From Mycobacterium sp. Z3061 (GTDB taxonomy: Bacteria; Actinomycetota; Actinomycetes; Mycobacteriales; Mycobacteriaceae), in assembly GCF_031583025.1 (NCBI RefSeq), contig NZ_CP134062.1:1178001-1242000 (forward strand): 64,000 nucleotides of DNA, given 5' to 3'. The position numbers were made by a program, and so were the translations under genes. Under the pieces are notes generated by a model. That model had not been told where the DNA came from, did no database searches, and saw only the letters and a program-made list of their open reading frames with translations. Of this stretch, positions 28,651-37,309 are shown in pieces (within the stretch, counting starts at the first letter, position 1; every line of letters begins with the position of its first letter).

Positions 28651-29172
28651 TCAGTCCTTTCGGGTGTGCAGGTAAAGGTCGCGCAGACAGGCGATTTCAG
28701 CGCCGTGATGGATCGCTTCCCGGTTGATGTGCAGGATCAGTTCGCTCAGCGCGTGCTCGGCGTAGGGGCCTTCGGCCGGGCCGCACGGCCGGTTGAGGTC
28801 CGTGTCCGACAACGCCCGCACCCCGGTGATCCACACCGAGTACTCCTCGTCGAGTTGCCGCAGCGCCGTCCTGGCGTCGGTGGCGTAGCGCCAACTCTGG
28901 TAGTCGGCGGGCGGGCCGCCGAAGTGATGATTGTTGCGCATGGCGAACACTCCGACGATCACATGAGCCAGCCGCCACGCGACGGTGGTGAACGGCGTCG
29001 GGCTGGGGCCTGGATACGCGAAATCCACCGAACCGTCCGGATGCACGGTCCAGCAGTCGGGCACCGGCTGCCAGAAGTACTCGTCGTCGGTCAACCCGTC
29101 CAGGCGCGGGCGCAGCTGTGCTTGCCAGTGCCAGTCGAGCTGGTCGGCCAGTTGGGTGCTGAGATCTGCCAC
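28651..29172 (-). CDS. DinB-like protein
   Basis: A 173-residue DinB-superfamily protein. The N-terminal helix LADQLDWHWQAQLRPRLDGLTDDEYFWQPVP is typical. WRLAHVIVG supplies one histidine and LILHINREAIHHGAEIACLRDLY the others. The metal site therefore looks complete. The start is GTG at 29172. It sits divergently from a WYL regulator across a 63-base gap and is followed immediately by a second DinB gene. The three genes look like a small regulated unit; this pair is not at this place in M. tuberculosis H37Rv as I remember it. Confidence 0.83.
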   Translation of the reverse strand: MADLSTQLADQLDWHWQAQLRPRLDGLTDDEYFWQPVPDCWTVHPDGSVDFAYPGPSPTPFTTVAWRLAHVIVGVFAMRNNHHFGGPPADYQSWRYATDARTALRQLDEEYSVWITGVRALSDTDLNRPCGPAEGPYAEHALSELILHINREAIHHGAEIACLRDLYLHTRKD

Positions 29173-29235
29173 GTCTACGAGCCTCGCAGCAATACCGGAC
29201 AGTTTTGGTCCTAAAAGTCGGGCAGACTTGCTGTT

Positions 29236-30195
29236 ATGTCGGCGACGACGAGCCGGGTGCTGCAGCTGCTGGGTCTGCTGCAGTCGCGTCGGGTGTGGAC
29301 TGGTGAAGAACTGGCCCGGCAGCTGTCGGTGACGGGCCGCAGTGTGCGGCGCGACGTCGAGCGACTGCGCGAGTTGGGCTATCCCGTCGAGGCGAGCAAG
29401 GGTTCCGGTGGGGGCTACCGACTCGGCGCCGGCGCGGCGTTGCCACCGCTGCTGCTCGATCCCGAGGAGGCGGTGGCCGTGGCGGTGTGTCTGCGGCTGG
29501 CGGCGGGGGGCAGTGTGGCCGGGGTCGGTGAATCTGCGTTGCGCGCGCTCAGCAAGCTGGATCAGGTGCTACCGGCCCGGCTGCGGTCGCAGGTGACCGC
29601 GCTGCACGAGGCGACCGTCACGTTGACGCCCGACGCGGTGGACTCCCCGGTAGAGCCGGACACGCTGATGACGCTGGCCAGGGCGTGCCGGGATCACGAG
29701 CACGTCACCACCGATTACACCGCCCGTGACGGCGCCCCCAGCCGGCGTCGCCTGGAGCCCTATCAACTGGTCACCACCGGCCGGCGGTGGTACCTGCTGG
29801 CCTACGACCGCGACCGGACCGACTGGCGCACGCTGCGCCTGGACCGGATGAGCGCGACGCGCGCGGCGGGCAGCACGTTCGTCCCACGGCGCGCGCCGGA
29901 TGCACGCGAATTCCTCCGCCATGCCATCAGCGCCGCGCCCTACCGCTACGTGGCCCGGGTGCGTTATCAGCTGCCGGCGTCCGTCGTCGCGCGCCACTTC
30001 CCGCCGCAGTCGATGACCGTCGAAGCCGACGGAGACGAGGCCTGCGTGGTGACGGCGGGCGGCGACGATCCGCAGCGGATGGTGTTGCACTTCGCGATGG
30101 TGGGCGCCGAGTTCCAAGTCTTGGAGCCCCCTGAGGTGCAGGCGGCGGCAGGCGCGGTGGGCAATCGTCTTCGTCGCGCCGGAGCGGCACCGTAA
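29236..30195 (+). CDS. WYL-domain transcriptional regulator
   Basis: A 319-residue regulator. The N-terminal HTH_11 winged helix covers about 5-60 (RVLQLLGLLQSRRVWTGEELARQLSVTGRSVRRDVERL). A middle region follows, then a WYL domain with YQLVTTGRRWYLLAYDRDRTDWRTLRLDRM. The C-terminal WCX extension ends near 315. WYL domains bind nucleic acids or small ligands and often control DNA-damage or phage-defence genes. It diverges from two DinB genes and is ten bases upstream of the alpha-mannosidase, so either could be its target. Confidence 0.9.
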   Translation: MSATTSRVLQLLGLLQSRRVWTGEELARQLSVTGRSVRRDVERLRELGYPVEASKGSGGGYRLGAGAALPPLLLDPEEAVAVAVCLRLAAGGSVAGVGESALRALSKLDQVLPARLRSQVTALHEATVTLTPDAVDSPVEPDTLMTLARACRDHEHVTTDYTARDGAPSRRRLEPYQLVTTGRRWYLLAYDRDRTDWRTLRLDRMSATRAAGSTFVPRRAPDAREFLRHAISAAPYRYVARVRYQLPASVVARHFPPQSMTVEADGDEACVVTAGGDDPQRMVLHFAMVGAEFQVLEPPEVQAAAGAVGNRLRRAGAAP

Positions 30196-30204
30196 GGTGC
30201 GGTC

Positions 30205-33200
30205 ATGCAACTGGTTTCGGCGGCATCGACCGAGCTGTTCGTGGGCCCGCCGGACCAGCCGCAGCAGCTGGTTCGAGTGGGCGTCGCCGGGTGTGCTGAG
30301 CCGACCGCGCTGCGCATCGACGGTGACGGCCTGCGCGGCGAGGCCGTTGTCAGCGCCGGTCAAGAGGTGGTCGAGGTCGCGGTCTCGGTGGACCGGCCGG
30401 CAATTGGGGAGCGGCTGCCCGCCCGGGTGAGCGCCCCCGGAGGCGCCCTGACTTTCGACTTCGTGGTGGCCGAACCTGGCTGGACGATGTTCATGGTCAG
30501 CCACTTCCACTACGACCCCGTCTGGTGGAACACCCAGGCCGCTTACACCAGCGAATGGCATGAAGACCCGCCCGGGCGCGCCCGTCAGACCAATGGCTTC
30601 GAGTTGGTGCATGCCCATCTGGAGATGGCCCGGCGCGAACCTGAGTACAAATTCGTGCTCGCCGAAGTCGACTACCTCAAGCCGTACTGGGACACCCGCC
30701 CCGAGGACCGCGCCGACCTGCGGCGGTTCCTGGCCCAGGGCCGGCTCGAAGTGATGGGTGGCACCTACAACGAGCCCAACACCAACCTCACCAGCCCCGA
30801 GACGACAATCCGTAACCTGGTGCACGGCATCGGTTTTCAGCGCGATGTGCTGGGCGCCGACCCGGCGACCGCCTGGCAGCTCGACGTCTTCGGGCACGAC
30901 CCGCAATTTCCCGGGATGGCCGCCGACGCCGGCCTGACCTCGAGTTCCTGGGCCCGCGGGCCGCACCACCAGTGGGGCCCGGCTTCGGGTGGCGACGTGG
31001 ACCGGATGCAGTTCTCCAGCGAGTTCGAGTGGATCTCGCCGTCCGGCCGGGGCCTGCTCACCCACTACATGCCCGCGCACTACTCGGCCGGCTGGTGGAT
31101 GGACTCATCGACCACGCTGGCCGAAGCCGAGGAAGCCACTTACGCGCTGTTCGACCAGCTGAAAAAGGTGGCGCTGACCCGCAACGTGCTGCTGCCGGTC
31201 GGCACCGACTACACGCCTCCGAACAAGTGGGTCACCGAGATCCACCGCGACTGGGCAGCCCGCTACACGTGGCCGCGGTTCGTGTGCGGGTTGCCGCGGG
31301 AGTTCTTCGCGGCGGTGCGGGCCGAATTGGCCGAACGCACGGCGGTCGCGTCGCCGCAAACCCGTGACATGAACCCGATCTATACCGGCAAGGACGTGTC
31401 GTACATCGACACCAAGCAGGCCAACCGCGCGGCCGAGAACGCGGTGCTGGACGCCGAGCGTTTCGCGGTTTTCGCAGGTGTGCTGACCGGGGCGCAGTAC
31501 CCGCAGGCCGCCTTGGCCAAGGCGTGGGTACAGCTGGCGTACGGCGCGCACCACGACGCCATCACCGGGTCGGAGTCCGACCAGGTTTACCTCGATCTGC
31601 TGACGGGCTGGCGGGACGCGTGGGAGTTGGGCGGCACCTGCCGCGACAACGCGCTGCGGCTGCTGTCCGGTCTGGCGACGGCCACGGACCACTCGGTGGT
31701 GGTGTGGAACCCGCTGACCCGGCTGCGCGACGACGTGGTCACGGTCCGGCTGGACCCGCCGCTGGGCGCGGGCGTGCGGGTACTGGACTCCGGCGGCGCG
31801 GAGGTGCCCGCCCATGTCGAACACGACGGAAGGTCGGTGACCTGGCTGGCCCGCGACGTGCCCTCGCTGGGATGGCGGACCTATCGGCTGGTCCCATCCG
31901 ACCACGCAACGGGGTGGCAACCGGTCGCCGGGACGCAGATCGCCAACGAGTTCTACCGGCTCACCGTCGACCCGCACCGCGGCGGCGCGGTGGCGTCGTT
32001 GATCCGTGCCGGCCGGGAGTTGATCGCCCCCGGCCGGGTGGGCAACGAGCTCGCGGTCTACGAGGAATACGCGTCGCACCCGACCCAGGGCGAGGGCCCC
32101 TGGCATCTGCTCCCGCACGGGCCGGTGGTGTGCAGCTCGGAATCTTCGGCAACCGTGCAGGCGTGCCGTGGACCACTCGGTGAGCGGCTGGTGGTCCGCG
32201 GCCGCATCGGCGACCAGCTGCGCTACACCCAGACCCTGACGTTGTGGCGCGGCACCGACCGCGTCGACTGCCGCACCACCATCGACGATTTCGTCGGGGA
32301 AGACCGGCTGGTGCGGCTGCGCTGGCCGTGTCCGGTACCTGGAGCCATGCCGGTCAGCGAGGTAGGCGACGCGGTCGTCGGGCGCGGTTTCGCCCTACTG
32401 CACTGTGCCACCGCGGCGGGCCCCCGCTCGGTCGACACCGGCCAGCACCTGTGGACGCTGGACAACCCCGCTTACGGCTGGTTCGGGTTGTCCTCGGCGG
32501 CCCGGGTCCGACTGGGCAGCGACACCCGGGCGATCTCGGTAGCCGAGGTCGTGGCCCCCGCGGAGTCCGTCGCGGGTCCGTTGGCCCGCGACCTCATGGT
32601 CGCGCTGGTGCGCGCGGGGGTGACAGCCACCTGCAGCGGCGCCGAAAAGCCGCGTTACGGCCACCTCGACGTCGACTCGAACCTGCCGGACGCCCGCATC
32701 GCGCTGGGCGGGCCCACCCGCAACGCGTTCACCAAAGCGGTGCTCGCCGGCGCCGACCCGGCCTACACCGCCGAACTCGAGCGGCAGTTGGCTCAGACGG
32801 GTAAGGCGCGGGTGTGGGTGCCGGCAGCGACGCAGTTGGCGGCCGCCTGGGTGCCCGGCGCCGACCTGCGAGCCTGCGACGCGGTGCCGGTACTGATCAT
32901 CGACGGCAGGGGTGCCCGGAACCTCAGCGCCGCGATCGCGACGCTCGCCACGGACCTCGGCGACGCGGAAGTCGTTGTCCAGCAGCAGGTTCCGTCGAAC
33001 GCGGACGATTTCGACGACTACACCGTCGCCCTGCTCAACCGCGGCGTGCCGAGCTTCGCCGTCGAAACGGACGGCACGCTGCATACGGCGCTGATGCGGT
33101 CGTGCACCGGATGGCCATCGGGAACCTGGATCGACGAACCGCGCCGGACCGCACCCGACGGTTCCAACTTCCAGCTCCAGCACTGGACGCACGATTTCGA

Positions 33201-34389
33201 CTATGTGCTCATCTGCGGCGAGGGCGACTGGCGGGAAAACAGACTCCCGGCCCGCAGCGCCCAGTTCTCCAATCCACTGCTCGCGGTTACCCCATCAGAG
33301 CGGCACGGCGTGCTGCCGGCCGCCGGATCGCTGCTCAACGTCGAGCCCGCCGACTCGGTGCAACTGGGCGCGTTGAAAGCCGCCGGCAACCCACTGGCGG
33401 CCGGGAGCGCACAACCAGTCGCACCCGGTGACGTCGCGCTGCGACTCGTGGAATCCACCGGCGCGGCCGCGCGTGTCGTCGTCGGGTCGGACCTGGGCAG
33501 GCTGCGTGGGCTCGCGCAGGCGAACCTGCTGGAGGTACCCGAACGCCGCAAACGCCTCATCGATCTGCACGGGTATCAGGTGGCCACCGTGCTGGCGCGC
33601 CTCGACATCGCCGAACTCCGCAACGACCCGGCCCGGCTGGCCCCGGACGCCGAACCCGCCCAGCCCCTCTACGCACGGTATTGGCTGCACAACCGCGGTC
33701 CCGCGCCGCTGGGTGGGTTGCCGGTGGTCGCCCACCTGCATCCGCAGCAGGTCAGTGTGGATGCCGGCGCCGATCTGCGCGAGGTGACGTTGCGCCTGAC
33801 TGTGGCCAGCGACTGCACCGACGCCGAACTGGATGGTGTGGTCGAGGTGGTGTATCCGGACGGCTGGTCGGTCGCCCCGGTTGAGTTGCCGTTCACGCTG
33901 GCCGCCGGAACGCATCTGGAAACCGATGTCGTCCTGGGGATCCCGGGCCACGCCCCGGCCGGGCGATACCCGGTGCGCGCCCAGCTTCGGGTCACCGGCG
34001 CGGACGTGCCGGTTGCCTGGCGGCAGGTGGTCGAGGATGTCGCGTTCGTCGACATCGATGCGCAGGCCGCCGATTTCGTCTACCTCGTCGAGGACCCCGC
34101 TGATGTCGTCGTGGGCGCCGGTGCCGTGGCCCGCCTGTCGGTGACGATCGGCAGCCGTGCGCGTGCCGACCTGGCTCTTGAAGCACACCTGATCAGCCCC
34201 TGGGGGACGTGGGAGTGGATTCGCCCGGCAGCCCAGGGTGCCGAGCTGCCCGCCGAGGGCAGCGTCGAACTCGCCTTCGACGTCAGCCCGCCGGCCTGGC
34301 TGGACCCGGGGCAGTGGTGGGCGCTGATCCGGGTCGGCTGCGCGGGCCGACTCATCTATTCGCCGGCGGTGAAAGTGACGGTGACATGA
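30205..34389 (+). CDS. GH38 alpha-mannosidase
   Basis: A 1,394-residue glycoside hydrolase family 38 protein, counterpart of Rv0648 but longer than the 1,215 residues I recall for it. After a roughly 90-residue N-terminal domain, the catalytic domain begins at SHFHYDPVWW, giving zinc ligands His100, His102 and Asp104. WQLDVFGHDPQFP places the nucleophile at Asp227. YGAHHDAITGSESD is the later zinc histidine motif. C-terminal beta-sandwich domains occupy about 1050-1394. No signal peptide is seen, so the enzyme probably acts on mannosides in the cytoplasm. Its stop overlaps the next ATG (ATGA). Confidence 0.92.
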   Translation: MQLVSAASTELFVGPPDQPQQLVRVGVAGCAEPTALRIDGDGLRGEAVVSAGQEVVEVAVSVDRPAIGERLPARVSAPGGALTFDFVVAEPGWTMFMVSHFHYDPVWWNTQAAYTSEWHEDPPGRARQTNGFELVHAHLEMARREPEYKFVLAEVDYLKPYWDTRPEDRADLRRFLAQGRLEVMGGTYNEPNTNLTSPETTIRNLVHGIGFQRDVLGADPATAWQLDVFGHDPQFPGMAADAGLTSSSWARGPHHQWGPASGGDVDRMQFSSEFEWISPSGRGLLTHYMPAHYSAGWWMDSSTTLAEAEEATYALFDQLKKVALTRNVLLPVGTDYTPPNKWVTEIHRDWAARYTWPRFVCGLPREFFAAVRAELAERTAVASPQTRDMNPIYTGKDVSYIDTKQANRAAENAVLDAERFAVFAGVLTGAQYPQAALAKAWVQLAYGAHHDAITGSESDQVYLDLLTGWRDAWELGGTCRDNALRLLSGLATATDHSVVVWNPLTRLRDDVVTVRLDPPLGAGVRVLDSGGAEVPAHVEHDGRSVTWLARDVPSLGWRTYRLVPSDHATGWQPVAGTQIANEFYRLTVDPHRGGAVASLIRAGRELIAPGRVGNELAVYEEYASHPTQGEGPWHLLPHGPVVCSSESSATVQACRGPLGERLVVRGRIGDQLRYTQTLTLWRGTDRVDCRTTIDDFVGEDRLVRLRWPCPVPGAMPVSEVGDAVVGRGFALLHCATAAGPRSVDTGQHLWTLDNPAYGWFGLSSAARVRLGSDTRAISVAEVVAPAESVAGPLARDLMVALVRAGVTATCSGAEKPRYGHLDVDSNLPDARIALGGPTRNAFTKAVLAGADPAYTAELERQLAQTGKARVWVPAATQLAAAWVPGADLRACDAVPVLIIDGRGARNLSAAIATLATDLGDAEVVVQQQVPSNADDFDDYTVALLNRGVPSFAVETDGTLHTALMRSCTGWPSGTWIDEPRRTAPDGSNFQLQHWTHDFDYVLICGEGDWRENRLPARSAQFSNPLLAVTPSERHGVLPAAGSLLNVEPADSVQLGALKAAGNPLAAGSAQPVAPGDVALRLVESTGAAARVVVGSDLGRLRGLAQANLLEVPERRKRLIDLHGYQVATVLARLDIAELRNDPARLAPDAEPAQPLYARYWLHNRGPAPLGGLPVVAHLHPQQVSVDAGADLREVTLRLTVASDCTDAELDGVVEVVYPDGWSVAPVELPFTLAAGTHLETDVVLGIPGHAPAGRYPVRAQLRVTGADVPVAWRQVVEDVAFVDIDAQAADFVYLVEDPADVVVGAGAVARLSVTIGSRARADLALEAHLISPWGTWEWIRPAAQGAELPAEGSVELAFDVSPPAWLDPGQWWALIRVGCAGRLIYSPAVKVTVT

Positions 34390-35003
34390 ATATCGATTGC
34401 GCAGCGACCGTGGCCGGCGCCACGGTGGCCGTCGCCGAGATCGACGCCCGCGAGGCGCGGTTGCGTGGCGGTCCTCAAGCGAACACCCTGCCGGCGCCGG
34501 GCACCAGCGAGGGCCGCCAACTGCGACGATGGCTGACGCAACTGATCGTCACCGAGCGCGTGGTTGCCGCTGAGGCGGCCGCCCGCGGCCTCGACGGCGG
34601 CGGCGCCCCGGCAGAGGACGACCTGCTGCCCGATGTGACCGCGAGGCTCGAGATCGGCAGCATCGCGGCGGCGGCCCTGGCCGACCCGCGGGCACGTGCA
34701 CTGTTCGCCGACGTCACCGCGGCGGTCGAGATCAGCGCCGACGACGTCGCGGCCTACCACGCCCGCAACCCGCTGCGGTTCGCGCAATCGCCGGTAGGAA
34801 GCCATGGCTGGCGCGTCCCGGCGGTCGCCCAACCGCCGCTGCACGAGGTTCGGTCGACCATTAGGCAGCATCTGCTGGCGGCGGCGCGCCGGCGTGCGTT
34901 CCGCGGGTGGCTGGACGCCCGCCGGGCCGCCCTGGTACAGCTGGCACCCGGCTACGAACACCCCGGCGACCCGCGCCAGCCCGACAACACCCACCGACAC
35001 TGA
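34386..35003 (+). CDS. SurA/PrsA-like protein lacking a rotamase domain
   Basis: A 205-residue protein overlapping the mannosidase (ATGA) and the sugar kinase (TGATG). Residues 10-72 resemble the SurA N-domain: a short strand VAVAEIDAREARLR, then RRWLTQLIVTERVVAAEAAARGL. ISADDVAAYHARNPLRF is the helix that precedes the rotamase domain in PpiC proteins. LHEVRSTIRQHLLAAARRRAFRGWLDARR matches the C-terminal helix. The rotamase domain between them is missing, and there is no signal peptide. The positional counterpart Rv0649 is labelled FabD2 in M. tuberculosis, but no GHSxG acyltransferase motif is present here. Confidence 0.65.
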   Translation: MNIDCAATVAGATVAVAEIDAREARLRGGPQANTLPAPGTSEGRQLRRWLTQLIVTERVVAAEAAARGLDGGGAPAEDDLLPDVTARLEIGSIAAAALADPRARALFADVTAAVEISADDVAAYHARNPLRFAQSPVGSHGWRVPAVAQPPLHEVRSTIRQHLLAAARRRAFRGWLDARRAALVQLAPGYEHPGDPRQPDNTHRH

Positions 35004-35926
35004 TGCTCACCCTCTGCCTCGACATCGGCGGCACCAAGATCGCCGCCGGACTCGCCGACCCCGCGGCCCTCGCCGACCCCGGCCGCACGTTGGTCTACAA
35101 CGCCACCTGCCCGACACCCGCCGGTGCCGGTGCCGAACAGGTTTGGGACGCGGTAGCCGCGATGGTCGCTGACGCGGTGCGCGCGGCCGGCGGAACGGTG
35201 GCCGCGGTGGGAATCGCGTCTGCCGGCCCCGTCGACCTCGCCACCGGCAGCGTGAGCCCGGTCAACATCAAGGCCTGGCGAGGGTTCCCGCTGCGCGACC
35301 GGGTGGCGGCCGCGGTGCCGGGCGTACCGGTCCGGTTGGGCGGCGACGGAGTCTGCATGGCGCTGGGTGAGCACTGGATCGGCGCCGGCCGCGGCGCCGG
35401 GTTTCTGCTCGGCATGGTCGTCTCGACCGGCGTCGGTGGCGGCCTGGTGCTCGATGGTGTGCCCTACACCGGCCGCACCGGCAACGCCGGCCACGTCGGT
35501 CACGTGGTGGTCGAACCCGACGGGTTGCCGTGTGCGTGCGGGGGCCGCGGCTGCGTGGAGACGATTGCGTCGGGTCCCTCGATGACGCGCTGGGCGCGGG
35601 CCAATGGTTGGTCGGCGCCGCAGGGCGCCGGGGCACGGGAACTGTCCCAGGCGGCGGCGGGCGGAGATCCGGTGGCATTGCAGGCATTCGCGCGGGGCAC
35701 CCGCGCGCTGGCCGCGATGATCGCCTCGGTGGGCGCGGTCTGCGACCTGGATCTGGTGGTGATCGGCGGGGGAGTGGCCAAGTCCGGTGCTCTGCTGTTC
35801 GAACCCCTGCATGCCGCCCTGGCCGACTACGCCCGGCTGGATTTCCTGACCGGCCTGCGGGTGGTGCCGGCCGAGCTCGGCGGCGATGCCGGTCTCGTTG
35901 GCGCGGCGCGCCTCGCCGGGCTATAG
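35003..35926 (+). CDS. ROK-family sugar kinase
   Basis: A 307-residue ROK kinase, counterpart of Rv0650. The ATG at 35003 overlaps the previous stop as TGATG; a longer frame from 34907 is rejected because it would run inside that gene. The ATP phosphate loop is LDIGGTKIAAG at residues 6-16. TGVGGGLVLDG and GHVGHVVVEPDG are the sugar-site segments. CACGGRGCVE is the ROK zinc motif. Substrates of the family are glucose, mannose, fructose or amino sugars. Its place after an alpha-mannosidase suggests mannose or a related hexose; that is inference. Confidence 0.9.
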   Translation: MLTLCLDIGGTKIAAGLADPAALADPGRTLVYNATCPTPAGAGAEQVWDAVAAMVADAVRAAGGTVAAVGIASAGPVDLATGSVSPVNIKAWRGFPLRDRVAAAVPGVPVRLGGDGVCMALGEHWIGAGRGAGFLLGMVVSTGVGGGLVLDGVPYTGRTGNAGHVGHVVVEPDGLPCACGGRGCVETIASGPSMTRWARANGWSAPQGAGARELSQAAAGGDPVALQAFARGTRALAAMIASVGAVCDLDLVVIGGGVAKSGALLFEPLHAALADYARLDFLTGLRVVPAELGGDAGLVGAARLAGL

Positions 35927-35982
35927 GCGGCGATCGAAAGCCGTGCGCGGGTAGCAGCTTTCACTCATGGCATGGCGCCGTT

Positions 35983-36012
35983 TTGGCTGATCGCGCGGGC
36001 CCACGCTATTGT
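35983..36012 (+). promoter_or_regulatory. Putative rplJL promoter (TTGGCT-N18-TATTGT)
   Basis: TTGGCT at 35983-35988 and TATTGT at 36007-36012 are 18 bases apart and lie at the start of the L10 leader. The -10 hexamer is identical to those proposed for rpoB and rpsL in this window. Confidence 0.6.
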
Positions 36013-36190
36013 GGTGGCCGATCCACCAAAGACCGTCGGTCACCGAGCAATCGGTTGAAGGTCCGGGAACATCCCGGCGGCCCACGCAGGAGGACGAGGC
36101 AACCCAGCCGGCGCGAGCGCCGGCGCATTCCACGCCCCGGCCGCATCCTGCGCCGGGGCGTTCGTCGTTCCTCCGGTGGCCACCACACTT
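36013..36190 (+). ncRNA. Ribosomal protein L10 leader
   Basis: This structured 5' leader precedes rplJ. It contains several G/C-rich hairpins: CCGGCGC/GCGCCGG around 36108-36124, and ACGCCCCGG/CCGGGGCGT at about 36132-36161. A purine-rich AGGAGGACGAGGCAACC segment lies before them. The layout fits the L10 leader to which L10-L12 binds to repress rplJL. The region also fills the 277-base gap between the ROK kinase and rplJ; I see no gene in it. Confidence 0.75.
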
Positions 36191-36203
36191 GTAGGAGGTA
36201 TGC

Positions 36204-36785
36204 ATGGCCAGGGCTGACAAGGCCACCGCCGTCGCAGACATCACCGAGCACTTCAAGGCCTCGACGGCCACGGTCATCACCGAGTACCGCGGTCTGTCCG
36301 TGGCCAACCTGGCCGAACTGCGCCGCTCGTTGGGGGAGTCGACCACCTATGCGGTGGCCAAGAACACCCTGATCAAGCGGGCGGCGTCCGAGGCCGGCAT
36401 CGAGGGCCTCGACGAACTGTTCGCCGGCCCGACCGCGATCGCGTTCGTCACCGGTGAGCCGGTCGACGCGGCCAAGGCCCTGAAGACCTTCGCCAAAGAG
36501 CACAAGGCGCTGGTCATCAAGGGCGGCTACATGGACGGCCACGCGCTGACCGTCGCTGAAGTCGAGCGCATCGCAGACCTGGAGTCGCGCGAGGTGCTGC
36601 TGGCCAAGCTGGCCGGCGCAATGAAGGGCAACCTCGCCAAGGCTGCCGGGCTGTTCAACGCACCCGCGTCGCAGATGGCCCGCCTGCTGGCCGCCCTCCA
36701 GGAAAAGAAGGGCACCGAAGCCCCCGCAGCCCCGGCGGAGCCCGCCGCCGAGGCCGCTGAGGCCACCCCCGAAGCCGCCGAATAA
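36204..36785 (+). CDS. rplJ: 50S ribosomal protein L10
   Basis: L10 anchors the L7/L12 stalk dimers and represses its own operon through the leader upstream. The 193-residue product opens [20 protein letters not shown] and contains [15 protein letters not shown], the rRNA-binding helix-strand. It ends in the C-terminal helix that holds L12 ([13 protein letters not shown]), followed by an Ala/Glu-rich tail. The tail makes it a little longer than the usual 175-180 residues. The ATG at 36204 follows GTAGGAGGTATGC, a strong ribosome-binding site. Confidence 0.97.
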   Translation: MARADKATAVADITEHFKASTATVITEYRGLSVANLAELRRSLGESTTYAVAKNTLIKRAASEAGIEGLDELFAGPTAIAFVTGEPVDAAKALKTFAKEHKALVIKGGYMDGHALTVAEVERIADLESREVLLAKLAGAMKGNLAKAAGLFNAPASQMARLLAALQEKKGTEAPAAPAEPAAEAAEATPEAAE

Positions 36786-36829
36786 CCCCACAAACCCGAG
36801 AAATTCAAGAAACTCAGGAGGAAAACACC

Positions 36830-37222
36830 ATGGCAAAGATCTCCAGCGACGACCTGCTCGACGCTTTCAAGGAAATGACCCTGTTGGAGCTGTCGGACTT
36901 CGTCAAGAAGTTCGAGGAGACCTTCGAGGTCACCGCGGCCGCTCCGGTCGCCGTCGCCGCGGCCGGCGGTGGCGGTGGCGGCGCTCCGGCGGAGGCCGCC
37001 GAGGAGCAGTCGGAGTTCGACGTGATCCTCGAGGGCGCCGGTGAGAAGAAGATCGGCGTCATCAAGGTGGTGCGCGAGATCGTCTCCGGCCTGGGCCTCA
37101 AGGAGGCCAAGGACCTGGTCGACAGCGCCCCCAAGCCGCTGCTCGAGAAGGTCTCCAAGGAGGCCGCCGACGAGGCCAAGGGCAAGCTCGAGGCCGCCGG
37201 CGCCAGCGTCACTGTCAAGTAG
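36830..37222 (+). CDS. rplL: 50S ribosomal protein L7/L12
   Basis: L12 forms the flexible stalk that recruits translation GTPases. The 130-residue product has the N-terminal dimerisation helices ([24 protein letters not shown]), an Ala/Gly hinge ([18 protein letters not shown]) and the globular C-terminal domain with [26 protein letters not shown]. The ATG at 36830 follows AGGAGGAAAACACC. It ends the rplJL operon and is followed by a terminator of the shared-arm family. Confidence 0.98.
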   Translation: MAKISSDDLLDAFKEMTLLELSDFVKKFEETFEVTAAAPVAVAAAGGGGGGAPAEAAEEQSEFDVILEGAGEKKIGVIKVVREIVSGLGLKEAKDLVDSAPKPLLEKVSKEAADEAKGKLEAAGASVTVK

Positions 37223-37229
37223 CTCTGCC

Positions 37230-37309
37230 GAGCAGTCCCCCGCAAGCGGGAGGTACCCCCAGCGAAAGCCCCCTTTTCCTCACGGTTCAGGGGGCTTTTG
37301 CGTCTGCTC
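37230..37309. terminator. Terminator after rplL, with an inserted 26-base segment in one outer arm
   Basis: AAAGCCCCC at 37265-37273 pairs with GGGGGCTTT at 37290-37298, followed by the conserved TTTTGCGTCTGCTC. The matching left arm is interrupted: GAGCAG at 37230-37235 is separated from GCGAAAGCCCCC by 26 bases (37236-37261) that hold their own small palindrome, CCCGC-AA-GCGGG. The last codons of the converging TetR gene are read from this terminator's right arm. Confidence 0.8.
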
